Positions 19,101 through 25,550 of a stretch of 64,000 nucleotides of DNA are shown here, in pieces. Each line of letters opens with the position of its first letter. Within the stretch, counting starts at the first letter, position 1. The translations under genes and the position numbers were made by a program. The notes under the pieces are model-generated. The model had not been told where the DNA came from. It was given only the letters and a program-made list of their open reading frames with translations, and did not search any database. This DNA is from Prevotella sp. (GTDB lineage: Bacteria > Bacteroidota > Bacteroidia > Bacteroidales > Bacteroidaceae): the NCBI GenBank assembly GCA_017458005.1, contig JAFTGH010000016.1, forward strand, positions 1-64,000, written 5' to 3'.

Positions 19101-20578
19101 TCGCTGGCGAACTCGCCCACCTGATAGGTGCGCCCGCCATAGGTGAACTCATAGGCGACGGCAAGCACCTGGTCTGTCTGTAAACTGGTTTTGAGGGAGA
19201 TGTATCCCAATGCCTTGTTGACGGTATATTCCGAACTGGTCAGTAGTCGTGCGGAGGCAAGTTTCTCGTAGTCGACACTACCCGTGAAATCATTGACACC
19301 ATCGAGGACGGTGGATGTCTGGTCGATATTGCGAGCCTCCGCATAGGTTGTCGTCATGCTGTTGTATTCGTCGTTGGCACTATTGCCAGGTACGTCAGAG
19401 ACGCTGCCACCATTGCCCCAACGTGCGGAGGTGCTCTCGCCGAGGTCGGTCAATGCCACGATATTACGGGTGTTTGCCGTCGTCCCGGTCTTATTGGTCA
19501 CCCATACCTCCACACGGGTAATCTGAATACCACTCATGAGGTTGGGCAGTTTCTGCATGGCATCGTCGTAGTGCTCTCTGAAATACTGGGCGAGGAAGAA
19601 ATGGCGGTTCTCCTCGTAGTCGGCGATATTCAACTCGAAGGGGGTGAGTTGCACGCCACCTTTAGAGGAGACACTGGTAGTGGTGGATTTCTTCTGAGAA
19701 AAGACGGTCTGCAGTTTCAATTTACCAAACTGCATGTCCGTGCGGACACCAAACAAACTGGAGGCACCTTTGATCAGGGAGTTGTTGGTGGGGAAGGTGA
19801 CATTACCAGCCTCGATGAGTTTGATGATCTCATCCTCCTTGCCCTCATAGCGCAGTTTGATGTTCTTGGTATCGAAATCGAAGGTGGCATCGGTGTTGTA
19901 GTTCAAGTTCATGTTCACCTTGTCGCCCACTTTACCTGTCACGTTCAGGTTGATCTTCTCGTCGAAGTCGATAGCCTTGGTCTTCCTGTTGCGCTCAGGC
20001 AACGAGGGATTGTCGATATTCTTGAAGTTGGCGCCCAGTTTCAGTTCCGCTGTTCCTTGCGTCTTGATACGTACTCCACCAGGACCGAAAATCTTCTCCG
20101 CAGGTCCTAGGTCGAAGTGCATATCGGCAAAGTCAAACTTCTCCTTTCCCTGAGCGGCATAGTTGGCGGCGTTCTTCTGACGGAAGAAACTGCGCAACTC
20201 GCGCTGGCGGCTCCATTCTTGATATTCCTCCGGGGTCATCAGAATAGGGGCATTCAGATAGGAACTGCCTATCTTGGAACCAATCAGATAGACCCCTGTG
20301 GAGTCGTCGTACTCTGCCTGTTGCTTGATATTGTCAGGCATACGAAGGTCGACGGCGGAACTGTCAAGGTCGCTGACGTACACAGGGGTGGTCTTCTTGA
20401 TTTTCCAGCGGGGATGGAGCAGGGAGTCGGGAATCTCCTCGTCGGCAGCCAGTACGGGTTGCTCCTTAGGCGCAGTGTCTTTCTTCTCTTTCTGCGTCTT
20501 GTCGTCTTGCGGAGACATGGCGAATGTGCCGATGCTCAGCAGGATAGCGGCGATATAGGCAACCCGTTTGCTCAACAC
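13196..20578 (-). CDS. sprA: Type IX secretion translocon / gliding motility protein SprA (Sov)
   Basis: 2460 residues, one of the longest bacterial outer-membrane barrels. SprA forms the type IX secretion channel through which proteins with C-terminal signals reach the surface. A signal peptide (about 1-21) is followed by the conserved N-terminal region (MTPEEYQEW, GPAEKIFGPGGVRIKTQGTAEL) and hundreds of residues of alternating beta strand. Two lysine/threonine-rich inserts, around 1890-1930 and 2345-2385, look like flexible loops. The start is a GTG placed directly after the ruvA stop codon with no gap. Two proteins with T9SS-type C-terminal signals are encoded at 32867-39703, giving it likely cargo. 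Confidence 0.95.
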   Translation of the reverse strand: MLSKRVAYIAAILLSIGTFAMSPQDDKTQKEKKDTAPKEQPVLAADEEIPDSLLHPRWKIKKTTPVYVSDLDSSAVDLRMPDNIKQQAEYDDSTGVYLIGSKIGSSYLNAPILMTPEEYQEWSRQRELRSFFRQKNAANYAAQGKEKFDFADMHFDLGPAEKIFGPGGVRIKTQGTAELKLGANFKNIDNPSLPERNRKTKAIDFDEKINLNVTGKVGDKVNMNLNYNTDATFDFDTKNIKLRYEGKEDEIIKLIEAGNVTFPTNNSLIKGASSLFGVRTDMQFGKLKLQTVFSQKKSTTTSVSSKGGVQLTPFELNIADYEENRHFFLAQYFREHYDDAMQKLPNLMSGIQITRVEVWVTNKTGTTANTRNIVALTDLGESTSARWGNGGSVSDVPGNSANDEYNSMTTTYAEARNIDQTSTVLDGVNDFTGSVDYEKLASARLLTSSEYTVNKALGYISLKTSLQTDQVLAVAYEFTYGGRTYQVGEFASDRTNASEALFVKSLKNTSNNPQQKNWRLMMKNVYYLASNVEKTKFRLDIKFQSDTAGVYLTYIPEVKDITLLKGLGCDRLDNNNRAHPNGYFDFVEGYTVSEGRVFFPSAEPFGKTLRQFLESNNVAADKVERYTFSELYDTTRTAAKQMTDKNKYLLVGQFKGTSANVISLGAYNVPQGSVVVTAGGVILNEGSDYSVDYSAGEVTILNQSIIDAGTSVNVSLESNTDYGMQRKTMLGLNWEYDFSKDLQIGGTLQHLTEQTLTSKVTMGSEPLRNTLWGVNINWKHESQWLTNMLNKLPFLHCTQPSYITFTGEFAQLIAGQASGTQDNASYIDDFENAKNAIDVSEPKAWIMSSVPSMFKEQADKDSVTSGFNRSLLSWYNIDPLFTYRSSSLTPSHIKSDLEQLSNHYVRAVYVSELYPNRQQSTYSGATATLPILDLAYYPQERGAYNLSTEVDFNGLLTNPQQRWGGMMRKLETNDFETANVEYIEFWLLDPFIYTNQQSDASEYGGDLYINLGEVSEDVLRDGKKFYESGMPVDGTGSFTNTAWGKVPIQPTQTYAFATSSGARAKQDVGFNGLTDEEERAKPAYANFLQNVNVNDSVRAAWNADPANDNYHYFRGSDYDARQASILDRYKRINMPQGNSPDSDQQTEGYDTSYKTFPDVEDINQDYTLNEYERYYQYKISIRPEDMQLGYNHITDIREASVALRNGTRETVKWYQFRIPLDQYDDRVGSISDFTSVRFMRMFLTQFKRPIVLRFGSLDLVRGEWRIYQQQLSTTPESGTLEVSAVNIEENNDKRPVNYVLPPGISRATDPSQPQLVEENEQSMNMVVRHLSPGESKGVYKNTMLDLRRYKHLQMFTHANHLIDDNNLKNGELAVFIRLGNDYKNNYYEYEIPLTLTPDRNDYNKYNVEDCRAVWPQDNMLDMDMTVFTSLKKERNKSRAAGGASFNQLYSKPDPSHPKNTVSIMGNPSLGEVKTMMIGVRNISGEQKSGEVWVNELRLMDFNSNGGWAASGALNMQLSDVGSLNMTGKIMTAGFGGLEESVLQRSTDDYKTYSITANVDLGKFFPDKAMVSAPLYYSVTKEEKRPKYNPLDTDMELQDALDAALDQHERDSIESIAVTKTTNTNLSLSNVRVGIKTKRHPMPYDPANFSFSYSHSHRYTSGETTVYEKEDQWRGSLNYNYTPVYKPWEPFKKSKSKSKWMQYPKQFGLNWLPQNITFNTEMMRNYYELQERDMEDLGGQQLPTTFSSQFLWNREFSIRWDLTKNLHMNFQSATHAEIREPYDERPINRDLYPDRYEAWKDSVWYSIRNFGTPLDYQQSFTASLQLPLNKVPIFDWITSDATYNATYNWVRGTDLENGTNLGNTIANNRQLNINGNFNMETLYNHVPFLKKTNERFRKATTSNKNQKKNTTTKTKNAKQDAKEEKALPKNQNAWQKEVTLMADSSIIVNHGKKSKRLTVVARTKDGKKYNLKYKVLDDNRIRINNRDTIQLMLSVTPKQPAEKQWWYSPAQSAARFLMMVRSIGVSYRNQYAMSIPGFLPTIGDAFGQRTGSVMAPGLGFAFGLTGDSYLQKANDNGWLLNNDSVATPATTNMTTDLQVRATLEPVRDLKIDLNASRTETKARSIQYMYEGMPTTQSGTFTMTTISLKSALEGIGDANNGFHSASFERFCGILESYQQRAEAQYGTTVDPYSASVMIPAFLSAYTSSGGNSLSFFPALTRLLPNWTIRYTGLSKLSWFRDVFKSVTINHAYKSVYAVGSYTANAGTSSLIGYNVPTVSLNESFSPLLGVDLTFNNNLTAKVEYRTTRVLNLSMTSIQINESRSNDWVIGLAYKISDFNLFGSNGNRKVKKAQRGKKSAANDTKQQTTKAPKTGVNHDLNMRLDFSLRDQASITRDIATQTSAANSGNTALKISFMADYTLSRLLTLSAYYDRQTNTPLLSSSSYPTTTHDFGLSLKFSLTR

Positions 20579-21181
20579 TTACTTGATTTGTTTGAGGGCG
20601 AGTTTGACAACTTGCTCCACAGGAGCGTCGGGGTTCTCTTGCAGGATGGCAACGACCACCTTCTGCGTGGGCGCAGGGGCAAAGCCCAGCATGGTGAGTG
20701 CAGATACAGCCTCGTCTTTGACGGCATTGTTGACAGGGGCTGCGACAGAGCCGCCAGCGGGTATCTCCTCGGCAATGCCCAATGCGACAATCTTGTCACG
20801 CAGGTCGACGATGATACGCTGGGCGGTCATCTTACCAATGCCCTTGATGCCCTTCACCACACGCTCATTACCTGTCGAGATGGCGTTGCAGAGTTCCTGC
20901 ACACTCATCGACGACAGCATCATGCGAGCCGTGTTGGGACCAACGCCACTGACGGTGATCAGCAGTTCGAACATCTCACGCTCCTTCTTGTTGACGAAGC
21001 CGTACAGGAGATGCGCATCCTCCCTGATGGACTCATACACATAGAGTTTGACCTCCTTCTTCCCTTGGATGGCGCTGAAGGTGTTCAGCGAGATATTCAG
21101 TCCATATCCCACTCCTGCGGTCTCGACCGTTGCCAAGGCGGGGGTCAGTTCGGTCAACTCCCCCTTGATATACTCTATCAT
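20579..21181 (-). CDS. ruvA: Holliday junction branch migration protein RuvA
   Basis: 200 residues from the ATG at 21181 ([14 protein letters not shown], the family's usual N-terminus). An upstream in-frame ATG at 21220 adds 13 residues not typical of RuvA. RuvA binds four-way DNA junctions as a tetramer and recruits the RuvB motor. The OB-fold domain I comes first; the helix-hairpin-helix elements follow ([17 protein letters not shown] and [16 protein letters not shown]), then the RuvB-binding domain III after an alanine-rich linker. It is immediately followed by sprA with no intergenic base. Confidence 0.96.
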   Translation of the reverse strand: MIEYIKGELTELTPALATVETAGVGYGLNISLNTFSAIQGKKEVKLYVYESIREDAHLLYGFVNKKEREMFELLITVSGVGPNTARMMLSSMSVQELCNAISTGNERVVKGIKGIGKMTAQRIIVDLRDKIVALGIAEEIPAGGSVAAPVNNAVKDEAVSALTMLGFAPAPTQKVVVAILQENPDAPVEQVVKLALKQIK

Positions 21182-21330
21182 AGTTATAAGTAATGTATTA
21201 ATACAACCATATAAACGCAATTTGCTTACGATTTATTGTATTTCGCCTATAAATACAGGTAGATTGTTGCAAAAGGTAACTTTTTTAGAAAATAATCTAT
21301 CCTTTCGATAGGTTTTTCGTTGAAAAGATG

Positions 21331-21338
21331 TAATTTTG
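21331..21338 (+). promoter_or_regulatory. -7 promoter box of the ddh operon
   Basis: TAATTTTG fits TAnnTTTG and lies 46 bases before the ddh ATG. The 203-base gap 21182-21384 also holds a weaker minus-strand box (TACCTTTT, 21271-21278) that may serve ruvA-sprA; nothing else was seen there. Confidence 0.5.
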
Positions 21339-21384
21339 CAACCGCAAAGGACATAAAAACAACTAAATAAAAGATTGAGCAGTT

Positions 21385-22284
21385 ATGAAAAAGATTCGTG
21401 CCGCCGTCGTTGGATACGGTAATATCGGTAAGTTCACCATCGAGGCTTTGGAGGCGTCAGCCGATTTTGAGATTGCAGGAGTAGTACGCAGAAATGGTGC
21501 CGCTGACAAGCCCGCAGAGTTGGCTCCCTATGAGGTTGTGAAGGATATCAAGGAACTCAAGGATGTTGACGTGGCGATTCTTGCCACCCCGACCCGTTCT
21601 TGTGAGGAATATGCCAAGCAGATTCTGCCGTTGGGTATCAATACTGTCGACTCATTCGATATCCACACCAATATCCGTGGCTATCGTGAGCGTCTGATGG
21701 AAATCAATAAGAAAACAAATACTGTCAGCGTGATTGCCGCAGGATGGGACCCGGGCTCTGACTCTATTGTCCGCACGCTGATGCAGAGTCTCGCTCCCAA
21801 GGGACTGAGTTATACGAACTTCGGACCTGGCATGTCGATGGGACATTCTGTCTGCGTCCGCTCGAAGGCTGGTGTGAAGAACGCCCTGTCGATGACGATT
21901 CCCCTTGGTGAGGGCATCCATCGCCGTATGGTCTATGTGGAGTTGGAGGACGGTTACACCTTGGAGCAGGTGACCAAGGATATCAAGGCAGATCCCTATT
22001 TCGCTAACGACGAGACTCATGTCTTTGCTGTGGAGTCAGTCGATGCTGTCAAGGATATGGGACATGGCGTGAACCTCGTGCGTAAAGGTGTGAGTGGTAA
22101 GACCCAGAACCAGCGTCTGGAGTTCAATATGAGCATCAACAACCCTGCCCTGACCGCTCAGGTATTGGTCAATGTGGCTCGTGCCTCGCTGCGTCAGCAG
22201 CCTGGTTGCTATACGATGATTGAGATTCCTGTCATCGACATGCTGCCTGGGGAGCGTGCTGACCTCATCGAGCATCTGGTATAA
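21385..22284 (+). CDS. ddh: meso-Diaminopimelate dehydrogenase
   Basis: 299 residues. It performs NADPH-dependent reductive amination of tetrahydrodipicolinate to meso-diaminopimelate in one step, feeding lysine and peptidoglycan synthesis. The Rossmann motif is AAVVGYGNIGKFTIEAL (7-23). The family segments AAGWDPGSDSIVRTLMQ (about 119-135) and GPGMSMGHSV (about 149-158) are present and the length is typical. A GH28 enzyme gene starts 17 bases later and a Fur-family regulator follows, an unusual operon for this enzyme. Confidence 0.96.
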   Translation: MKKIRAAVVGYGNIGKFTIEALEASADFEIAGVVRRNGAADKPAELAPYEVVKDIKELKDVDVAILATPTRSCEEYAKQILPLGINTVDSFDIHTNIRGYRERLMEINKKTNTVSVIAAGWDPGSDSIVRTLMQSLAPKGLSYTNFGPGMSMGHSVCVRSKAGVKNALSMTIPLGEGIHRRMVYVELEDGYTLEQVTKDIKADPYFANDETHVFAVESVDAVKDMGHGVNLVRKGVSGKTQNQRLEFNMSINNPALTAQVLVNVARASLRQQPGCYTMIEIPVIDMLPGERADLIEHLV

Positions 22285-22301
22285 ATCAAGTTGAGAATAT
22301 A

Positions 22302-23723
22302 ATGAACAGACTACGCCTAAACTACACTATCATGATGCTGCTGTTGCCTGCCTTGGCGATGGCACAGGACTATTCGAAGTATTATCAGAACCTGCCAGTA
22401 AAGGTGGCGCAGGTCAGTCGCCCAATGATTCCTACTCATGAGGTGAGCCTTACGGAAGTAGGAGGTGTCGGCGATGGGGTGGTCCTTAATACGGAGGCAT
22501 TCACGAAGGGAATCAGTAAACTGAATAAGTTAGGCGGTGGTCGGCTGACAGTCCCCGCTGGTGTCTGGCTCACGGGACCGATAGCCCTCAAAGATAATAT
22601 TGAACTGCATCTTGACAAGAACGCCATCATCTATTTCTCTCCTGACAAGTCGCTCTATGTCGACAAGGAGGGAAAGTCGAGCAGGGTGGAGCCCTGTATC
22701 AAGGCTTCGAAACGCAAGAATATCGCTATCACGGGTAGTGGTATCATTGACGGTAACGGTGCCCAATGGCGCCCGGTGAAGCGTAGTAAGGTGAGTGACG
22801 TGGAATGGAAGGCATATCAGGAGATAGGCGGCGTGGAGCGCCAGAACGGTACCCTGTGGTATCCGTGGCAGCGTAAGTCCGGGCTCCCTGATATCAAGAC
22901 GACACCGGAGGAGCAGGAGAAGATGCGTAATGACTTGGTGCGCTTCACGGATTGTGAGAACGTGCTCTTCGAGGGTGTCACCTTCCAGAACGCCCCTAAG
23001 TTCCATGTGCATCCCTGCAACTGTAAGAATGTCATCGTAGACGGTATCACGGTGCGCTGTCCCTGGAATGCCCAGAATGGTGACGCGATAGATTTCAGCG
23101 ATGTGAATGTCGGACTGATTGTCAACTCCGTGGTGGACGCTGGTGATGACGGACTCTGTATGAAGAGTGGCAACTATAAGGAGAATGCCGTGGCAAACGG
23201 CTGTGAGGATATCGTGATACAGGACAATACCGTATATCATGCCCATGGCGGTTTCGTGTTGGGTAGTGAGACCATCACGGGGATGCGCCGTATCGTGGTG
23301 CGCCACAACCGTTTCAGTGGTACGGACACAGGACTGCGCTTCAAGAGCGGACTGGGTCGTGGCGGTAAGACTGAGCAACTCTACGTCAGCGATATCGTGA
23401 TGACTGACATCAAGGATGAGGCTATCGTCTTCCAGTGCGACTATCTCGACCGTCCTGCTGGCAGCAACGAGAATGAGGTGCCTACCTTTACGGAGGAGCA
23501 GCGCAAGAAAGCCCCGGACTTCCAGGATATCCATATCAGCAACGTGGTGTGCTACGGTACCAAGACGGGAATCCGTGCAGGGGGTATTCTCGGACTCGAC
23601 CTGGTGCACGATATCGAGATCTCCAACTGTACGATAGCCTATACGAAGAACGATAAACTGATTGACGAGAAAACTACCAAACTGACACTCACTGATGTCA
23701 AGTTTGTGAATATGAACCAATAA
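22302..23723 (+). CDS. Secreted glycoside hydrolase family 28 (polygalacturonase-like)
   Basis: 473 residues with a signal peptide (about 1-21, ending LAMAQ). The right-handed beta-helix of GH28 is evident from VGGVGDGVVLNTEAFTKGI and GGGRLTVPAGVWLTGPI onwards. Catalytic signatures are NGDAIDF, DAGDDGLCMKSG (paired Asp), the HGGFVLGSE turn and GLRFKSGLGRGG. Family members hydrolyse alpha-1,4 galacturonan (pectin) or related rhamnogalacturonan in the periplasm. The final substrate-binding element differs from the classical RIKT, so the exact substrate is open. It sits between ddh and a Fur-family gene in one likely operon. Confidence 0.9.
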   Translation: MNRLRLNYTIMMLLLPALAMAQDYSKYYQNLPVKVAQVSRPMIPTHEVSLTEVGGVGDGVVLNTEAFTKGISKLNKLGGGRLTVPAGVWLTGPIALKDNIELHLDKNAIIYFSPDKSLYVDKEGKSSRVEPCIKASKRKNIAITGSGIIDGNGAQWRPVKRSKVSDVEWKAYQEIGGVERQNGTLWYPWQRKSGLPDIKTTPEEQEKMRNDLVRFTDCENVLFEGVTFQNAPKFHVHPCNCKNVIVDGITVRCPWNAQNGDAIDFSDVNVGLIVNSVVDAGDDGLCMKSGNYKENAVANGCEDIVIQDNTVYHAHGGFVLGSETITGMRRIVVRHNRFSGTDTGLRFKSGLGRGGKTEQLYVSDIVMTDIKDEAIVFQCDYLDRPAGSNENEVPTFTEEQRKKAPDFQDIHISNVVCYGTKTGIRAGGILGLDLVHDIEISNCTIAYTKNDKLIDEKTTKLTLTDVKFVNMNQ

Positions 23724-23728
23724 GAACA

Positions 23729-24166
23729 ATGAATAACAGGGGGATCATGGACATCTCCGATGAACAGGTGCTCGACAATGCCGGCATTCGTGTGACGGCA
23801 GTGCGCCTGATGGTTTGGCGACAGGTCCGTCATGGTTTTCATGATGCTTTCAGTCTTGCCGACCTAGAGGCGAAGATGCCGACGGTAGACCGCTCTACCT
23901 TGTTTCGTACCCTGACCTTACTGGCTGAGGCTCATCTTCTGCATAATATCGACGACGGCTCTGGCTCTCAGAAATACTGTGTCTGCCATTTGGACGACAC
24001 ACGCCATTGCCACGGACATGTGCATCTGACGTGTCGCCAGTGCCATCGAACCTATTGCCTGACCGATGTACATATTCCGTCTGTTCCCCTGCCTGCTGGC
24101 TTTGTTCAGGAAGAGACGGAATATGTCGTGAAGGGCATCTGCCCGACTTGTGCGAAGAAAGCATAA
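23729..24166 (+). CDS. Fur-family metal/peroxide-responsive transcriptional regulator
   Basis: 145 residues. An N-terminal winged helix (RVTAVRLMVWRQV; DRSTLFRTLTLLAEAHLLH) is followed by the dimerisation domain with the metal ligands HCHGHVH and two CxxC pairs (CRQC, about residue 108; CPTC near the C-terminus) for structural zinc. Fur, Zur and PerR regulators repress transport or stress genes when bound to metal. The sequence does not decide among them. It starts five bases after the GH28 stop. A second ATG seven codons in (MDISDEQ) is an alternative start. Confidence 0.88.
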   Translation: MNNRGIMDISDEQVLDNAGIRVTAVRLMVWRQVRHGFHDAFSLADLEAKMPTVDRSTLFRTLTLLAEAHLLHNIDDGSGSQKYCVCHLDDTRHCHGHVHLTCRQCHRTYCLTDVHIPSVPLPAGFVQEETEYVVKGICPTCAKKA

Positions 24167-24197
24167 TACTATCTATTTCTGACAAACTGTCGCTTTG

Positions 24198-24216
24198 TTC
24201 TGCCGTTATGGCAGAA
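24198..24216. repeat. Inverted repeat upstream of the small heat-shock gene
   Basis: TTCTGCC (24198-24204) and GGCAGAA (24210-24216) with a five-base spacer lie 9 bases upstream of the sigma-54-like element. It could bind a regulator. No T-run follows, so it is not a good terminator for the preceding gene. Confidence 0.5.
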
Positions 24217-24225
24217 TAAGGGGCA

Positions 24226-24242
24226 CTGGCACGTTAGTTGTA
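24226..24242 (+). promoter_or_regulatory. Sigma-54-like (-24/-12) promoter of hsp20
   Basis: CTGGCACGTTAGTTGTA matches the -24/-12 consensus YTGGCACGrNNNTTGCW at all but two positions. GG at 24228 and GT at 24240 have the required 10-base spacing; the -12 GC is GT here. No TAnnTTTG box was found in this gap. Transcription would start near 24253. Confidence 0.6.
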
Positions 24243-24334
24243 CTATCATGGGTGAATGCGGAAGTGAAAACGGAGGCACTCAGGAGATAAACAACATTAA
24301 CGAACAATTAAAAATAGAATTAGGAGGTATGATT

Positions 24335-24757
24335 ATGTTACCAGTATTCAAAAACAGTTGGTTCCCAACCATGTTTGACGAGTTTATGAACAATGATATG
24401 ATGGCTTCGACCAGAAATACTGCTCCGGCAGTGAATGTCAAGGAAGACGAGAGCGCCTACACCATGGAGGTCGCAGCCCCAGGTATTAAGAAAGAGTATT
24501 GCAGGGTACACCTGAACGAGGACGGCAACCTGAGCATTGCCATCGAGAATAAGATGGAGCACAAGGAGGAGGACAAGAAGCAGCACTACCTGCGCCGTGA
24601 GTTCAGTTACACGAACTACCAGCAGAACTACTCATTGCCTGAGGATGTTGACAAGGAGCAAATCTCGGCAAAGGTCGACAATGGCATTCTGACCGTTGTG
24701 TTGCCAAAGATGAAAAAGGAGGAGACGAAGGTGTCACGTATGATTGAGATTTCCTAA
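24335..24757 (+). CDS. Small heat-shock protein, Hsp20/alpha-crystallin family
   Basis: 140 residues from the ATG at 24335 (MLPVFKNSWFPTMFDEF). A GGAGG at 24323-24327 is seven bases from this ATG but only one base from the ATG at 24329, which decides the start. The alpha-crystallin domain covers about 35-138 (APAVNVKEDESAYTMEVAAPG ... VDNGILTVVLPK), ending in a short C-terminal tail with MIEIS. Such proteins hold unfolding proteins in solution without ATP. A strong Shine-Dalgarno and a sigma-54-like promoter set this gene apart from its neighbours and suggest stress induction. Confidence 0.93.
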   Translation: MLPVFKNSWFPTMFDEFMNNDMMASTRNTAPAVNVKEDESAYTMEVAAPGIKKEYCRVHLNEDGNLSIAIENKMEHKEEDKKQHYLRREFSYTNYQQNYSLPEDVDKEQISAKVDNGILTVVLPKMKKEETKVSRMIEIS

Positions 24758-24775
24758 ATCGGCATGATTCTTCGG

Positions 24776-24810
24776 AAAAGGGAGACGGACTTTTGCCCGT
24801 CTCCCTTTTT
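24776..24810. terminator. Bidirectional terminator between hsp20 and the barrel gene
   Basis: AAAAGGGAGACGG (24776-24788) pairs with CCGTCTCCCTTTT (24797-24809). T-runs follow on both strands, so it can end both convergent genes. Confidence 0.88.
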
Positions 24811-24814
24811 GTTT

Positions 24815-25522
24815 TTACCAAGGACTAATCGTCATACCAAACAGAAACCACATTTTCTCCTGGCGAGGGTTGGCATGGACCTCGGCAAAGAGAGGTAGTG
24901 AAAAAGTCTTGCTGACGGCAAGCGGATAGGTGGCTCTTAGCGATAGACTGGTGATGGCGAAGCCATTGGTGTCATAAAAGGTAGTGGCATAGGGTACGGC
25001 ACCCATGGTGGCGCTCCACTCACAACCGCCCAACAGGAAAGGCACACTTGCCTCAAGATAAGAGGAATACGCCCGCTTGTCTTTTTTGTTGACTCCGTCA
25101 TACCCGGCGAAATTGGTATACCATCCCAGCGAAGCCCATCCGAAGTCATAGCAGAGATGTGCCTCCAAAGTGTGGCTGGTGGTATGGGCGGCATAGTCGA
25201 AATACTTCGTGTCGTGGTCGTAGCCCTCATCCGACCAGTAGTCGGTGAGACCAATCGTCAACCCCTTCCACGTATAGTCGAGGGTGACATCTATCTCGTA
25301 GGGATCCTCGTGTTTGGAGATGCCAGCGCTCCCCCAGAGGGAGAGGGACAATCCTTTATAGCCAACGCCCAAGGTGGGCTGCACGCTCACATGTCCTAAG
25401 TCCTGTCCACGCCAGATATAGTGACTTACCAGATCGGCACCGAGTGACACCTGTACGGAGTCCTGTGCCGTCATAACGATACTCTGAAAGAGTAATACGA
25501 ATAAAACGGAATATTTCCTCAT
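24815..25522 (-). CDS. Outer-membrane beta-barrel protein of unknown function
   Basis: 235 residues with a signal peptide (about 1-19, ending MTAQ) and alternating amphipathic strands up to a C-terminal aromatic (Trp), as in an outer-membrane barrel. The SHYIWRGQ segment near the N-terminus of the mature protein is typical of the TorF-like barrel family common in Bacteroidetes. No function can be assigned. It is the last gene of the operon with the PSD-like lipoprotein and the SpoIIE phosphatase. Its ATG would overlap the phosphatase stop as ATGA once that gene's frameshift is corrected. Confidence 0.75.
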   Translation of the reverse strand: MRKYSVLFVLLFQSIVMTAQDSVQVSLGADLVSHYIWRGQDLGHVSVQPTLGVGYKGLSLSLWGSAGISKHEDPYEIDVTLDYTWKGLTIGLTDYWSDEGYDHDTKYFDYAAHTTSHTLEAHLCYDFGWASLGWYTNFAGYDGVNKKDKRAYSSYLEASVPFLLGGCEWSATMGAVPYATTFYDTNGFAITSLSLRATYPLAVSKTFSLPLFAEVHANPRQEKMWFLFGMTISPW

Positions 25523-25550
25523 ACCTGATTACCTTTATATTCTACCAGCA

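Noticed and set aside
20117..21193. 358-codon frame antisense to the start of sprA and ruvA
   Set aside because: Covers two well-supported genes and shows no recognisable domain.
22530..23729. 399-codon frame antisense to the GH28 gene
   Set aside because: Shadow frame; GH28 motifs are complete on the plus strand.
24248..24334. N-terminal extension of Hsp20 from an ATG at 24248
   Set aside because: That ATG lies at the predicted transcription start, and a strong GGAGG points to the ATG at 24335.
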